Source: Mesostigma viride (taxonomy: Eukaryota; Streptophyta; Mesostigmatophyceae; Mesostigmatales; Mesostigmataceae). Taken from it: 64,000 bases of DNA. Under the pieces are notes generated by a model, which did not search any database, was not told the origin of the DNA, and saw only the letters and a program-made list of their open reading frames with translations. Location of the stretch: contig RPFO01000015.1 in the NCBI GenBank assembly GCA_009746045.1, positions 1,700,529 to 1,764,528 of the forward strand, written 5' to 3'. A program made the translations under genes and the position numbers. Positions 53,260-64,000 of the stretch are shown here, piece after piece. Positions within the stretch are counted from its first letter, which is position 1. Each line of letters starts with the position of its first letter.

Positions 53260-53859
53260 CTTGATATGTTGTCCCCTGTAAATAGTCAATCACCCCTAGT
53301 GGGACAGACATCAGTTGTACATAGTAATGGGGGTGTCCCTCTTGTGCAGCAGCAAGGGGTTGGGAATGATGAGGTGCTTCCACTCAATGATTGCAATAAC
53401 GCTCCTGCAGCAGTGGAATTCCCTGTGCCTGTGGCAGGTGCAGGGTCTCCAGATGTTGGGGTTGGCTCTGGGAGTCAAGCCGCCAGATTGGAAGGACCTG
53501 CAGCTTCTGTGGGAACCGGGGCTGGCTCTGGGAGCCGAGCTTCCTTGGAGGAGGTCCCTGGAGCTAGAGAACAGCAGGTGGGTCGTGCTATCCCAAGCAC
53601 ACAGTCTTTGTCACGTTCCTCTCTGTGCAGCCAGGCTGACAGGGGGTTGAGCTATGCTCAGGCTGGAAACACTCTACACCATATCTTTGGCCATTCTAAA
53701 CATGCAGAGATGTTTGCTTGGAAGATTGGCAAGGAGCCTTTGCTAGAGGCCTGCAGTGCAGCTGTTCAGAATTGTGTCTGTCAGGAGAATGTTATTCGCC
53801 TCCCACAGTCCCATGCCAGAGAACCTGCTAGAGAGCGGGGGGATATCCAGGTGGACATC
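53260..53859 (+). pseudogene. pol: E7 pol part 1 (linker and zinc-like region), cut by E6
   Basis: In frame with the knuckle after the gag TGA. Corresponds to E5 pol residues 1 to about 196 and ends inside the first integrase motif (GDIQVDI), where E6 inserted with TSD ACATC. Confidence 0.85.
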
Positions 53860-54289
53860 AGTTGAATGCCCTTCACCGCTGGCTAGCACGCCGGCGATGG
53901 AGACGGGATTTTTTGTTGTTTGGGGAACCGATTGTGGGAGGCTGAGCCCGCAGCCGCCACTGATTGCTATTGAACCCTTGCAGCTGGCCAGGCCGCAAGG
54001 AGCTCAGCGGCGCGGCGCTAACCGATAAGGCATGCTCGAGCCTCTAACCCGAGACTACCGGTAGGCTACCCGATAGTGCATGCTCGAGCCTCTAACCCGA
54101 GACTACCGGCACTCAGCGGATCTGTGCTACCGAGGGCGACGGTTCTCTGACCGTCCCGGCGCGCACTGGCTTCCGTACCTTGCTTAGGCACCGACTAGCA
54201 TCTAGACACCAATCTTTGATGCCCACCTGACTAGGCGCCCAGGCCGGCGACTACCGGCCAGCGGATAGATGCCACTCGGGAGCACAACT
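53860..54289 (-). repeat. E6 3' LTR
   Basis: 430 bp with a 5-bp terminal inverted repeat AGTTG/CAACT. Contains a tandem duplication of CATGCTCGAGCCTCTAACCCGAGACTACCG (about 54031-54110). The sense strand before it has AAAAAGAAAGTATGGG as a purine-rich tract. Confidence 0.92.
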
Positions 54290-54626
54290 CCCATACTTTC
54301 TTTTTAAATAATTATCATAAATTATTTAAAGCGAGGGGCAATAGGGTAGCACTGACCCTACGTACGTTCAAGTAGAGAAACACGTAACGGCACACTGGCC
54401 GTCCCCAAATCCTAAACCCCAAGGAGGGTGCCCTACGCTGGGATCTGAGCACGCCAAAAACACCCGGGCTTTGCTCCCGGCCTCCTTTTCTACTTGGGTG
54501 CAACTGCACCACATGCATCATTATTAGGCACACTGGCCGCCTGTCAGGTCTAGGGAAATGTATTCACAGATGAAAGAAGCGCCCATTCCCATGCAAAAAG
54601 ACGACAGGTCACACGGTAAAAAAAAC
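54290..54626 (-). other. E6 3' untranslated region
   Basis: Non-coding, about 340 bp, including an AT-rich inverted stretch (AATAATTATCATAAATTATTT, about 54307-54327) close to the LTR. Confidence 0.6.
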
Positions 54627-57600
54627 TCATGTCATCATGAGCTGCCGCAGCAGCTTGTACTGAGGCCCCGACAGCATCGCTGGCTTGGTCAAGGCATCGG
54701 CAATATTCTCGCTCTCGGGGATCCACCGCCGCTCATCCAACACCGTGGCGGACTCGGCCAACACAAGGTAATCTAGTTTGGTGGTGGAGGCGAGCGGGTT
54801 ATTCAGAAACTCAATTATTGACTTGCTATCTGTGCACAGCCGCATGCGGAGCGACAGCGCCACGCGGGCCTTATCCGCAATCCATTGCAAAAGATGCTGC
54901 ACATAACACGCATGGTCGACAGCGGAAATGAACGCGCGACACTCCGCGCGATTGCTGTCTACCACTACCCGCTGATGGATGCGGCTATACCAGTCGACAA
55001 TAGTGGGCTGCCCAGTGGGGCTATCAAGAAAAAAGATGGCCGCCTCCCGCGCGCGCAGCTGCGTGATGGTACGCGACTCCAGGTTCGCGTCAGAGTAAAT
55101 GGTCATTGCCACCGGGCGGGTGATATCAACCCCCCACACGCGCAGGCCCGGTGACGCCAAGACTTGCGTCCGAAGATGCTGCGCTCCCATGCCCGCAAGC
55201 ACGGCGTCGGGCGCACGCGCGTAGATGGACAGGTCGGGTCGCACCGTGCCCGCGAGCCACCCCAGCTGGCCGCGCAAGTGCGGTCCCGCGGACGCATCCA
55301 GCCGCTCAGGCAGCGATTGCGCGAGCTTGTCGGCGTATTCCTGCTTGGCCGCCATGTCAATGCACCAGCCAACCGGTGTGCGGTGCAAAGTGTAGGTTAG
55401 GCCACAGAAAGGGACGGGGGTGTCGGGGTCCAGCCACAACGTGCGGCTAGTGGGCAAAAGCTTGGCCACAGCGGTTATGAACTGCCGGACCCACGCCCGG
55501 GGTCCAATAAGCCGCCAGTCATCCCCATGCCATTGCATGAACGCGGGCTCGTGTGGGTTGGGTGTGTGGATGTGAAAGAGGTTGCTATCGATGCGGGAAA
55601 ACACCGCCCCCATGCTAGCAAAGATGCGTTCAGCCGTCTTGCGAAAGATGATGGGGCTAGACTGCAGGCCCTCCACACCAAGGAGAAGCCGCAAGTACAC
55701 ACACCGCAGCTCCCCCTGCCACACCAAAGGGACCTTGACCACATACACCGTGCCACGCCACACTTCCTCGGCCACTGCCGGGTCGCTATGGAGAAAGGCC
55801 CGCTGAAAATCTGAGCAGGCCATGGCATAGTCCAACCCCCGATCCAACAGCCCCAAGAACACCGATGTTAACACCCGGCTAGTGGTCTGCGACAGCCCGG
55901 GCGTAAACAATTCCTCCTCCGACAACTCAGACGAGCCCCTAAACTCCGTGACACAGGGCCGTACATGAAATGTGACAGGGTCAGTGGGGAGGACCTGCTT
56001 ATACTTGAGCACAAACTTCAAGTTCAGCTTTACCGCCCCTTGCGGCACCTCCATCAACTCCCCATACACCCCATACATCGCCCACTCCAGCTGCGCGCGC
56101 AAGAAAGCCGCGCGCCACTTATGGAACTTGACAGGGTCACGGCAGTCCTCCTTAAACTGCGGATAACTAACAGGAGATTTAGTGGCGATGCTCCAGGGAA
56201 AAATGCCAAGACTGCTGGGGTGACACTTCTGCGGCTGCGTGACATCGGCTACCAGCGGCTCTGCCGTATATTCCGCCCCGCGAATGGCCCCTACTGCAGT
56301 GGCATAATCCTCAGGGTGATTAATAGCCTCGGGGGGACCCCGGCCCGTGAGGGCTGCAAGCGCTACGTGATATTGGTACAAGCCTATGCTCCCCACCCCC
56401 TCGAGGGTCACCAAGCCGGCTGACACAGAAAACCCGGGGAGGGAAACAAAAGGGTTACCTATGAGGGTGATCCCCTTGTAACCCTCTAGCACTTGCACAG
56501 GGACATCTACCCCTAGGATGGGCATGAGCACCTGCCCAGCCACCTTATAGGCCCGCTGCCCGTCAAACCCCGCAACTCCTTCCAACTACTGGGCAGCAAA
56601 GGGTAATAGGCCTCGGCCGCCGCCGGGCTCGTGATAGACACGCCTGCCATGGTATCTATGGCCGCAATATGCCTAGAGGGAACATCATGAGCTTCAGTCA
56701 CAACCGTGGGGCACTTATCTGGCATGACGCGGCTGACTTGTGCCGCACCCCCCGCTGCCGCCGCCTTGAGCTTGTCCGCCTTGAGCAGCTGTCGGAGGAC
56801 GTGGGCCAGCTGGGAGCCCACGCCCGCGCCTGACGATGTGTCCGGCGCCGCCACGGTGGGCGCTGCTGGGGTCGCGGGGAGGGGCTGAGGTAGCGCCCCC
56901 GCGTCGACCCCGGGGACTTGCTCCGGCGCGGCGCCTGCAGGGGGGTGGGCAACAAGCGCATCATGCACAGCCACCCCAAGTGGGGTGGGTAGGACAGGTT
57001 CCAGCCGGGCCCGCTTGGCCGGCCGGCTATCCACATCCCAACCGAGCTGGCGGCTGTGCTCCTTGGCCGCCTGGACCTGGGCATCGGACGCCTTGTACCG
57101 ATACACCTTATCCCACGGGATGAGATAGTCCCTATGCTCCCAGTGCACCTTCACCCGCCTATGCACCCAGTCCAAATCCACCACCATGCCTGGCCCTTGC
57201 ATCTGCCCCCGCTTGCCAAAGGAATTCTCCTTGTGAAACAAGACCAACTCCCCCAGCTCCCACTCCTGCGACAAGTCAGGCTGGGTGCGGTCTAACTGCC
57301 GCCTAACCTCAGCGGTGGTAGCGAGGTGGGCCTCCCAATGGTCTGCCACGTCCGGAGGGTAAATGCCCGACTGCAGCCCCCGCGCGGTAATAAGACCTAG
57401 TCCCTGGGGCAGCTTGAAAAGCACCTGGCTGTTGTACTTGTCCATGAGCAAGCGGCACCACAGCGCGCGTTGTGCATAAGGCTGCCCCGCGGGCTTGAAT
57501 CCTAACCCGCTGGCCTGCTGCTTGGCTGCCATGCCCTTTACGCTGCTGATGTGCCTATCAATCAGCCCCAAGTTGCCATGGTCCTGCCGCCCAGCAATAA

Positions 57601-58375
57601 CCACCATCTCACAGCCCTCCCGCCCCACAATGCAATCAAATTGTTGGTCCAACATGACCTCAGAAATGGGAAAGAAGTGAGACATGGCAATGCGCAGCCC
57701 CCGCCACAAGGACTCCTCTACCATGCTTGGCAGGGGCTCGATGGCTAGGAACTTGGTATAGCGATCCATCAAGACCAAATAATAGTCCCCCTCCTCCAAA
57801 TGCATGACATCCCCCACTAACCTCCCCCGGTACGGGGAAGGAGTCTTAGCATGCCAGCGCCTACGCTTCTTCCTGACACTTGCGCATGCGTGGCACTCCT
57901 CTAACTCCGCCTGAGCGACCTTCAACCCCGGCGCCCCCATAAGCCGAGTCGCCCAGTCTAGCGTTTGCCCCGCCACATGACCCACCGCAAGGTGAATCTG
58001 GTGAGCAAGCATCCGCAATCCTATGGCCGTGGGGGTGGTGCCATCCCCTTCTATGCTAGGCACCTGCCCCGCCAAGCTCTCTGCATGTGCATTCCTGTCG
58101 GCAATGTGCTCTAGTGAGGCCTTACTGAGGCGGCGACCCAACTCCACGTCTACGTGAGGGGCTACCTCGGCATCTGCCGGCACTATCTCACCTGAAGGGG
58201 TGAGCTCCGGAAGGGCGTGTTCAGGCTCTATTGCGACCACGCTGGGCACGCACTCCTGATCAGCTGCAGCACTTGCACTTCCATTCTGAACCACTGACGT
58301 GGGAACATTAGGACTACAAGGCACAGCATCCTCACGCCTAGCCGACTCACCGCGACACACATCACCTCTATGACG
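54627..58375 (-). pseudogene. pol: E6 pol (integrase, protease, RT, RNase H), one frameshift in protease
   Basis: Continues in frame after the gag TGA (TGA CGT CAT AGA). First frame to about 56575: His/Cys region, integrase with GDVMHLEEGDYYLVLMDRY, MLDQQFD and DHGNLGLIDRHISSVK (Asp where Glu is expected), C-terminal GKRGQMQGPG, then IAAIDTMAGVSITS, the protease active-site region. A frame change near 56575 leads to GFDGQRAYKVAGQVLMPILG and ITLIGNPFV, RT (CSDFQRAFLHSD, QWHGDDWRL), and RNase H (YSDANLESR, DWYSRIHQRVVVDSNRAECR, LCTDSKSIIEFLNNP, NIADALTK). Length if joined is about 1249 residues. Inactive unless the frame change is an error or recoding. Confidence 0.85.
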
Positions 58376-59581
58376 TCACTTGGGCATGGCTGGCCGTGGG
58401 GCGCGGCATGTGTTGGGGTCGTGTCCAGGAAGCCGAACCGCCCAGCAGCGCCGGCACACTCGAGTCGCCTTGCCGAGGTCCAGCCGCAGCGTGCAGTTGT
58501 CCTCGGTGTGCCCCACGCCGGTGCACCGCTCGCAGACGACCTTCTCCTTGGGGACACCACCCTGCTGCTGTTGCTGCCTGCCAGTGCCGCCCTCCTGGCG
58601 AGGCTGCTTGCCCTGACCGCCTCCCGGCCCGCGTTTGCTGGACGCGTTCTGGTTGTGCCGACCACCGCGAGCTCGGCGTTTGCCACCCAACATTCGCACC
58701 ACGTTGTCGGCCACCGTCGTGGACAGCTGGGTAACAAGAGTGGTCAAGTCCGACAGAGAAGCTGCTGGCGGGGTCGAGGCAGGCACAGGGTTTACCTGAG
58801 CAACTGTCGGCAGCTTGTTGTTACGCCTGGGGCCGCCCCGGTCCTTGAACATCTCTCGGAGGTGCGCCATGGCTGCGTTGAACCGTTTCTGGTCGTCCGG
58901 GGTGCCCACTACCACGGAAGAAGCTAGCGCAATTTTCATGCCGAGACCGGCCTTGACATTGGCACGGCTCTCTGGCGTCAGCCCCAGCGCATCCAGAACT
59001 GCGCTGAGTAAATATTCGCTACTCATGTGCTTCAAGACACCCTTGCTCCGGACCTGGGCCGCGAATCTGGCCATGTCCGAGCTGAGGTAATTGGGGTCAA
59101 GCGACAGGTTGCGCACCAGCGCCTGCCCCTCCTTTTCCTCGTCAGGAAAGCTTGAGGTGTCGAGCACCTCTTGCAGGGCCTTCACTGTGTCGGGCCAGGT
59201 CCACGCCTCTTTGCTGGCGTTGATAATGACCCCTCGCACGTCCGCATTACCCGTAGCCTCGTTGCATACCTCTGACCGGCGCAGCTTGGTGAGGAAAACT
59301 GCGTCGGACAGTTCGTTGTAGTCCTGCCGGAGCTCGCCCAGGCTGTTAATAAACTCCTCCACGGCGGACGGCGTCAGAATTTCTGGCAGCTTACTTGGCA
59401 GCTCTTCTTTCTTGAAAACTTTCCGGGCAGTTGGTGCTGACTGCTGCCCCGGAGCTGTGCTGACCGAGCCACCAGCTGGCTCAGTCGCCACGGTGGCTGC
59501 GCCACTCCCATCCGCCGGAGTTGATGCTTGCGTTCCCTGGTCCTGGGTTGCAGCTGGCGTTCGCTCCGCGCCACGCGCCAT
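58376..59581 (-). CDS. gag: E6 gag with two zinc fingers, intact
   Basis: 401 codons from the ATG at 59581 (MARGAERTPAATQ). Ala/Thr/Pro-rich N terminus, helical capsid-like region (LRQDYNELSDAVFLTKLRRS, PDTVKALQEVLDTSSFPDEE, EYLLSAVLDALGLTPESR), basic Gly/Gln linker, then CERCTGVGHTEDNC (CCHC) and a second finger CRRCWAVRLPGHDPNTC with longer spacing. It ends MPK TGA CGT. E4 gag has the same two-finger arrangement. Binds genomic RNA and forms particles in known retroelements. Confidence 0.85.
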   Translation of the reverse strand: MARGAERTPAATQDQGTQASTPADGSGAATVATEPAGGSVSTAPGQQSAPTARKVFKKEELPSKLPEILTPSAVEEFINSLGELRQDYNELSDAVFLTKLRRSEVCNEATGNADVRGVIINASKEAWTWPDTVKALQEVLDTSSFPDEEKEGQALVRNLSLDPNYLSSDMARFAAQVRSKGVLKHMSSEYLLSAVLDALGLTPESRANVKAGLGMKIALASSVVVGTPDDQKRFNAAMAHLREMFKDRGGPRRNNKLPTVAQVNPVPASTPPAASLSDLTTLVTQLSTTVADNVVRMLGGKRRARGGRHNQNASSKRGPGGGQGKQPRQEGGTGRQQQQQGGVPKEKVVCERCTGVGHTEDNCTLRLDLGKATRVCRRCWAVRLPGHDPNTCRAPRPAMPK

Positions 59582-59627
59582 GAGCCCAGAAAAATGGTCA
59601 ACGGTAATGTTGACTGTTGTGAATACA

Positions 59628-60056
59628 AGTTGAATGCCCTTCACCGCTGGCTAGCACGCCGGCGATGGAGACGGGATTTTTGTTGTTTGGGGAACCGATT
59701 GTGGGAGGCTGAGCCCGCAGCCGCCACTGATTGCTATTGAACCCTTGCAGCTGGCCAGGCCGCAAGGAGCTCAGCGGCGCGGCGCTAACCGATAAGGCAT
59801 GCTCGAGCCTCTAACCCGAGACTACCGCTAGGCTACCCGATAGTGCATGCTCGAGCCTCTAACCCGAGACTACCGGCACTCAGCGGATCTGTGCTACCGA
59901 GGGCGACGGTTCTCTGACCGTCCCGGCGCGCACTGGCTTCCGTACCTTGCTTAGCCACCGACTAGCATCTAGACACCAATCTTTGATGCCCACCTGACTA
60001 GGCGCCCAGGCCGGCGACTACCGGCCAGCGGATAGATGCCACTCGGGAGCACAACT
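59628..60056 (-). repeat. E6 5' LTR
   Basis: 429 bp, partner of 53860-54289. The sense sequence directly after it is TGTATTCACAACAGTC, not a TGG-type primer site. Confidence 0.92.
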
Positions 60057-60061
60057 ACATC

Positions 60062-60429
60062 CAGCATATCAGGGGCATGTATCTGTTGGTGGGGATGGAT
60101 AGGTTTAGCAGATATAGGTTGCTGACCATTCTACCTGGAATGCAGGAGCATCAGCTGTTGATGGGTCTCCAGTCTTTGTTGCCAGGCTTTGGGGTGTACA
60201 CCAAGGTGCAAGCTGACTTGCAGTTTGACTGCTTGATCAAGCTGGCTGACCAGCTTCCTTGTAAGTTGGTAGTGCACTACCATGGTCCCTAGGGAATGCC
60301 ATGGGCAGCAGGGAGCTGTAGAGAGATCTATACGTGAAGTAAAAACAGTGGTGCTAGCAGCTAGGAGTGTGCCTGTTGTGGCATCAGCTCTAGAGAGAGC
60401 AGCTTGGTGTAAGGGGATTGAGGAGCAGC
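60062..60429 (+). pseudogene. pol: E7 pol part 2 (integrase core)
   Basis: Continues the E7 integrase after E6: QHIRGMYLLVGMDRFSRY, KVQADLQFD. A 9-bp insertion creating GTAGTGCACTAC at about 60271-60282 breaks the frame, after which the GAVERSI region follows in another frame. Ends at the TTAA where the MITE inserted. Confidence 0.85.
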
Positions 60430-60433
60430 TTAA

Positions 60434-61779
60434 CCCATAGTCCGGGAATGGGTTTTTGGCATTTTTTGACCCCTGAAAATGAAAAAAATCATAACTCATA
60501 GACCACAACTCCAAATACCCCCAACCAAGGTGCTAGGAATATCTACACTTCAAGGGCTTTCAGAATATGCAATAATATCATGAGTTTATAAAGTGGTTTG
60601 CAAGATATTTAATGTCAAAGTTGGCCAAAAGACGATCATTTTCGGGCAAGGGAAATCCCCTTAGTAGTTTACCCCTGCAGGGAGGGTTCTAAAAAATTAT
60701 TCTGGGGTTGGACAATGTCAATAGATAGTGCCACCATGCTTTCCTTGGGTCAGACCGCACGGATAGCCCATCTGACCTATATAATCCGCTCACTTACGTG
60801 TGTGGGTTACGCGCGCGTAAGCAGCCATCCATGAAATGCCACACAGTTATGCATTGTATACAGCCACATAGGACTGTCAAAAGTGCTGGGAAACAAAGAA
60901 GTGCTTAACCAGCACTAACGGAATGGCATCCTCCAAAGAAACACCACAAACTGAGCAGATTTGGGGCTAATAGCACTCATACAGCAGGCATGGAAACCTG
61001 CTGCAAGAGGCACTGATGGCACTCGTGTAAAATCGATGCATAAACGACAGATTCCCGTGCAAACGACATGCAAACACGTCGCCGTACCTGGCTTGATCAC
61101 GACCTTTCCGGGTTCTGCTGGCCGGGACCCTCATATCTCACACTGGCTAATGCTTTCCAGGCATGGGCCGCCATAGCCGCATAGTGAATGCATCCGACAT
61201 GATTACCAGGTTGATGTTCTGTGCAGAGATGACCTATAAACGCATCCGAATTCACAGGGACGCTGCTGCGGATGTCCCGTACCAAAACTGGGTGCTCGGG
61301 CTGGCGCAGACTGCCGGGCCATAAGAAGAAAATCGAAATATGGCATGCCATTACTCATCTGGTACTGACGACCAAGAAAGCAGTAATTTCCTACCTGTAT
61401 TTTACCAATGCCATCCCATCTGGCCACCCCTGACCTACGAAAATCACGCATCATCATTCTGAGCAACATTCTGAACCATTGCAAGCCTCGAGACGCAAAA
61501 TTTCCTTGATAACGGCACGCTAGCAGCCATATCTCGTTACGCGCGCGCGCGAGTGAAAATTTCCCGCCAAAGTCACGTGATACTGTCTCAATACACGTTG
61601 TATTTACCAGGCTATGGCGAATATTACCCCCAAACCTATGCATCACCTTCGTCCTTAAGTGTTCCCAGACCCACCGGACCACTGACATCCGTCACAGGTG
61701 GCGCGGCGCTCCGGGAATTGAGCGCCGCGCCACCGGGGGTCAAACAGTTCGATATATCGAACTGTTTCCGGACTATGGG
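60434..61779. mobile_element. piggyBac-like MITE with TTAA target duplication
   Basis: A 1346-bp insertion bounded by inverted repeats CCCATAGTCCGG (60434-60445) and CCGGACTATGGG (61768-61779) and flanked by TTAA on both sides (60430-60433, 61780-61783). Removing it with one TTAA restores the E7 pol sequence matching E5 (GAG CAG CTT AAC CAC AGG). TTAA duplication and CCC-starting termini are hallmarks of the piggyBac superfamily. No transposase-like frame is present, so it is non-autonomous. Interior palindromes include AGTTCGATATATCGAACT (61746-61763). Confidence 0.85.
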
Positions 61780-61783
61780 TTAA

Positions 61784-64000
61784 CCACAGGGTAACCTATT
61801 ACTATGATGGTGTGGCAGTCTCTCCCCTGGCACTGCAGTTTGGTATGCTATCACAGGACGTGGTGGCAGCCTGCCTGAAGAAGGCAGACAGGGTGTTCTC
61901 CAGGTTGAGGAGAAAGGACAAGGGCTGGAAAATACTGAGGCCCCAGGTGGGACTGAGGGTCAGGATGTGGAAGGAACCGTCATTACCAGGCAAGCGTGGC
62001 AAGTGGCAAGATGGGCTGGTAACCCATGTGGAAGAGGCTAACCATTCTTGTCTGGTGGCTTTGGAGAGTAATCCCAAGCACGTGTACAGGCTATCCTGGG
62101 CTCACGTCAAGGAGAGAAGGCCAACTGCAATCTGGCCTGAAGACGGCCCTGATCCTCCCTTGGAGGGAGATGAGCAGGATGAGAGCCAGGCAGTAGATGC
62201 TAACCCGCCATGCTTGGATTATGGTCTGTCCTGGATGGATGAGGGTGAGCAGGAGTCTGCTGAGACGTCTGTCACAAGGCCAGACACACAGTCCAGGGGG
62301 CTGCTTCTGGCGGACATCATTCGAGCTCTGCAGAACAGCAAGCGTGATCCCAAGGTATCTAAACTCACGGGATGGGGGTCATGTGGGGCACCAGCACTAG
62401 AGTCTAGAGGTGGATACCATCTCACAGGTGTCCATTCTAAGGGTAGAGGATGCTGCAGGCTTGCAGTGGTCATCCCCTAGCTGCCTAGCTGTGTCTGATT
62501 TCTCTGGGAATGTGTCCATGAAGATCTTGGGAGAAGTGAGTGTGCCTATCCTGGGGGTGCCCACCACTTTCAGTGTGGTCGAAGGGTATCAGGGGCCTGC
62601 CATTCTAGGTCAGAACTTCTTGTGCTTGCCAGGGGTAAGGATATCCTCTGAGGAACTAGCATTAGAGGGGCAGGGCCGCCTTCCCTTGCAGAGAAATCGC
62701 TACTCCCAGGGTCTCTAGTGTGGCTGTAAGGGCTGTGAGGGGTCAAGAGGCAGAGGGCCCTGATACAAAGGAGCCCATTGCTGGGGACCTGCTGATCCTC
62801 CCTACTACGTTTGACCCACGTGAGTTGGGTGTGCAGAGGTACCAGATCCCAGGAACGAGTCCTGTACCTTGGCGCAAGCTAGTGGAGATGATGCAAAGCC
62901 CCAAGATGGCTAAGGCATGGACTCTTGGCTTTGTTGCTTCTGGGCATGAGTGGATAGTTGCCAACTGTGCAGAGCCTGTGGATGTCCTCCCGGAGGATCA
63001 CCAGCTGCTCAGGTTGATGTTTGTCCTCAAGCTCAAGGAGGTGGATGGCGTGCAGGTGCCACATGTTAGACCAGTTGTGACTGAGTACCATGGCACTGGA
63101 CAGTTAGCAGATGAGGAGCTTTACACACCAGGGATGCTGCATGATACATGGAGGATTTTGTTACAAGTGCATTTACTTGTCTTTTCTGAACAAGGGGATA
63201 CCCTATAGCTCAGACTGTGTTGGTAGATTTCAAGAGGGCTTTTGACCAGCAGGAAGCACAGGATACTTGGCGCACAATACCCCCTTTCTTTGTTAAGGTG
63301 CCTGCAGTGCGGAGGGCAGAGCTGAAGACGAGGTATCTGATGATTCTCAAAGGGGTGGAAGGCCTTAGATCGAGTCCCATCATCTGGAGGAAGAGCTTGG
63401 AGAAGTACCTCAGGTCTGTCTGTGGTCTCTCAGTCTCTCCAGTTGATCCTTGTTTGTTTCAGGGTAGCTATGATGGGCTGCCAGCGTTTGCCTCCCTGCA
63501 TGGCGATGATCTGCATCTCCTGGGCCCTCCCACTGGGCAAGAGTTGACTCTGGCCAGGATCCAGAAACGGTTTGAACTGGGTATTAAAGATCCAGTACAT
63601 GGTTGAGAATGAGCCCATGGTGGTTTGTGGAATGCAGGCAACCTTGGTCCATCAGCAGGGTACATGGTCCATCAAGCTGGAGGGTGGTAAGGATTATCCC
63701 CAGCAGATCATAGATGCCTTGCAGGAGCCCATCACCCAGGCCAGATGTGCAACAATACGAGGTATGTTGGCATGGCTGGCCAGCATTTGTGCTCCTGACC
63801 TGTTGGTACTGAGTCGGTTGACCGATTCCCAACTGGTTGAGGTGGGTGCTGAGAGAGTGGTAGAGGCTGTTCGCATGTCTCCCCCTCTCATGCTGGGTCC
63901 TTTGGATTTGTACAGGCCTTTTGACATGGTGCTCTATGTGGACAGTTCTATGGATAGTAGGAAGGTCACAGAGGTCAGGGGCCGTGCAGCAGCATTAATA
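61784..64000 (+). pseudogene. pol: E7 pol part 3 (integrase C terminus, protease, RT, RNase H start)
   Basis: Follows E5 pol closely: GKRGKWQDGLVTHVEE, the protease-like region around VSILRVEDAAGL, GPAILGQNFL, RT to SLHGDDLHLL, then RNase H YVDSSMDSRKVTEV at the window end. Frames are broken at about 62402 (GTCTAGAG insertion beside the protease Asp), 62705, 63165, 63245 (about 12-bp loss plus shift in the RT FKRAF region) and 63583. Clearly non-functional. Confidence 0.87.

Larger units (their letters stand above)
53860..60056 (-). mobile_element. E6: compact retroelement nested in E7, gag-IN-PR-RT-RH
   Basis: LTRs of 430 and 429 bp (53860-54289, 59628-60056), AGTTG...CAACT, flanked by TSD ACATC (53855-53859, 60057-60061). 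About three differences between LTRs. Sense is minus: a very short leader (47 nt) without a pre-gag ORF, gag (58376-59581), in-frame TGA, pol (54627-58375), 0.34-kb 3' UTR. It belongs with E4 by its two-finger gag, MLDQQF integrase motif and WHGDD RT motif. Total 6.2 kb. Confidence 0.93.
51896..64000 (+). mobile_element. E7: decayed relative of E5, interrupted by E6 and a MITE, runs off the window
   Basis: Plus-strand copy closely related to E5 in gag and pol. Segments: 51896-53859, 60062-60429 and 61784-64000. It lacks the 5' LTR and pre-gag ORF, beginning almost exactly at the gag leader. Many small indels break the frames. Its sequence is rejoined perfectly when E6 with one TSD and the MITE with one TTAA are removed, which fixes the insertion order: E7 first, then both insertions. 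Confidence 0.88.

Noticed and set aside
56513-56585. Programmed frameshift within E6 protease
   Set aside because: No clear slippery heptamer was seen and E3, E5 and E4 read through the same region in one frame; a simple indel is more likely.

Overview
This is a repeat-dominated eukaryotic nuclear window with no recognisable host gene. The content is almost entirely LTR retrotransposons, non-LTR retrotransposon fragments, small DNA transposons, foldback DNA and tandem repeats. Copia-type and gypsy-type gag genes, an R2-like LINE tail and a piggyBac-like TTAA insertion together suggest a large, repeat-rich protist or algal genome. A green-lineage alga is plausible but unproven. I found no rRNA, complete tRNA gene, CRISPR array or bacterial operon.

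Layout: 1-1880 holds a short dispersed repeat, a 30-bp minisatellite and a 120-bp palindromic tandem repeat. 2185-13002 is E1 (minus strand), a canonical copia-like element reduced to gag-protease, with a gag-only gypsy-like element E2 (3083-9338) nested in it. 13003-14684 holds LINE debris. 14690-26171 is E3 (minus), a nearly full-length retroelement whose RNase H is split by a 3.6-kb inverted-repeat insertion carrying a large GGGT/GA microsatellite. 26281-28620 holds two abutting 5'-truncated LINE copies. 28621-32107 is non-coding. 32108-33272 is an array of about 200-bp palindromes alternating with tRNA-like B-box blocks. 33956-39208 is E4 (plus, 5'-truncated, frameshifted). 39209-42317 is unassigned. 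A 24-bp minisatellite (42318-42847 and 51246-51432) is split by E5 (42853-51245, minus). From 51896 to the window end runs E7 (plus), a decayed relative of E5. E7 is interrupted by E6 (53860-60056, minus) and by a TTAA-flanked MITE (60434-61779).

E3, E4, E5, E6 and E7 form a coherent and unusual retroelement group. Their polyprotein order reads gag, integrase, retropepsin-like protease, reverse transcriptase, RNase H. That is neither the copia order (gag-PR-IN-RT-RH) nor the gypsy order (gag-PR-RT-RH-IN), although the RNase H and RT resemble copia. In E3, E5, E6 and E7, gag and pol lie in the same frame separated by a single TGA, suggesting stop-codon readthrough. The RT active site reads HGDD instead of Y-x-DD. 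The protease has lost the DTG glycine. In E4 and E6 the third integrase acid appears to be Asp. LTRs begin AGTT and mostly end AACT instead of TG...CA. No TGG primer-binding site follows the 5' LTR. E3 and E5 carry an extra reading frame upstream of gag. This group is the best candidate for something previously undescribed.

All protein assignments are from reading motifs by eye. Target-site duplications (TSDs) and LTR boundaries were located directly in the sequence.
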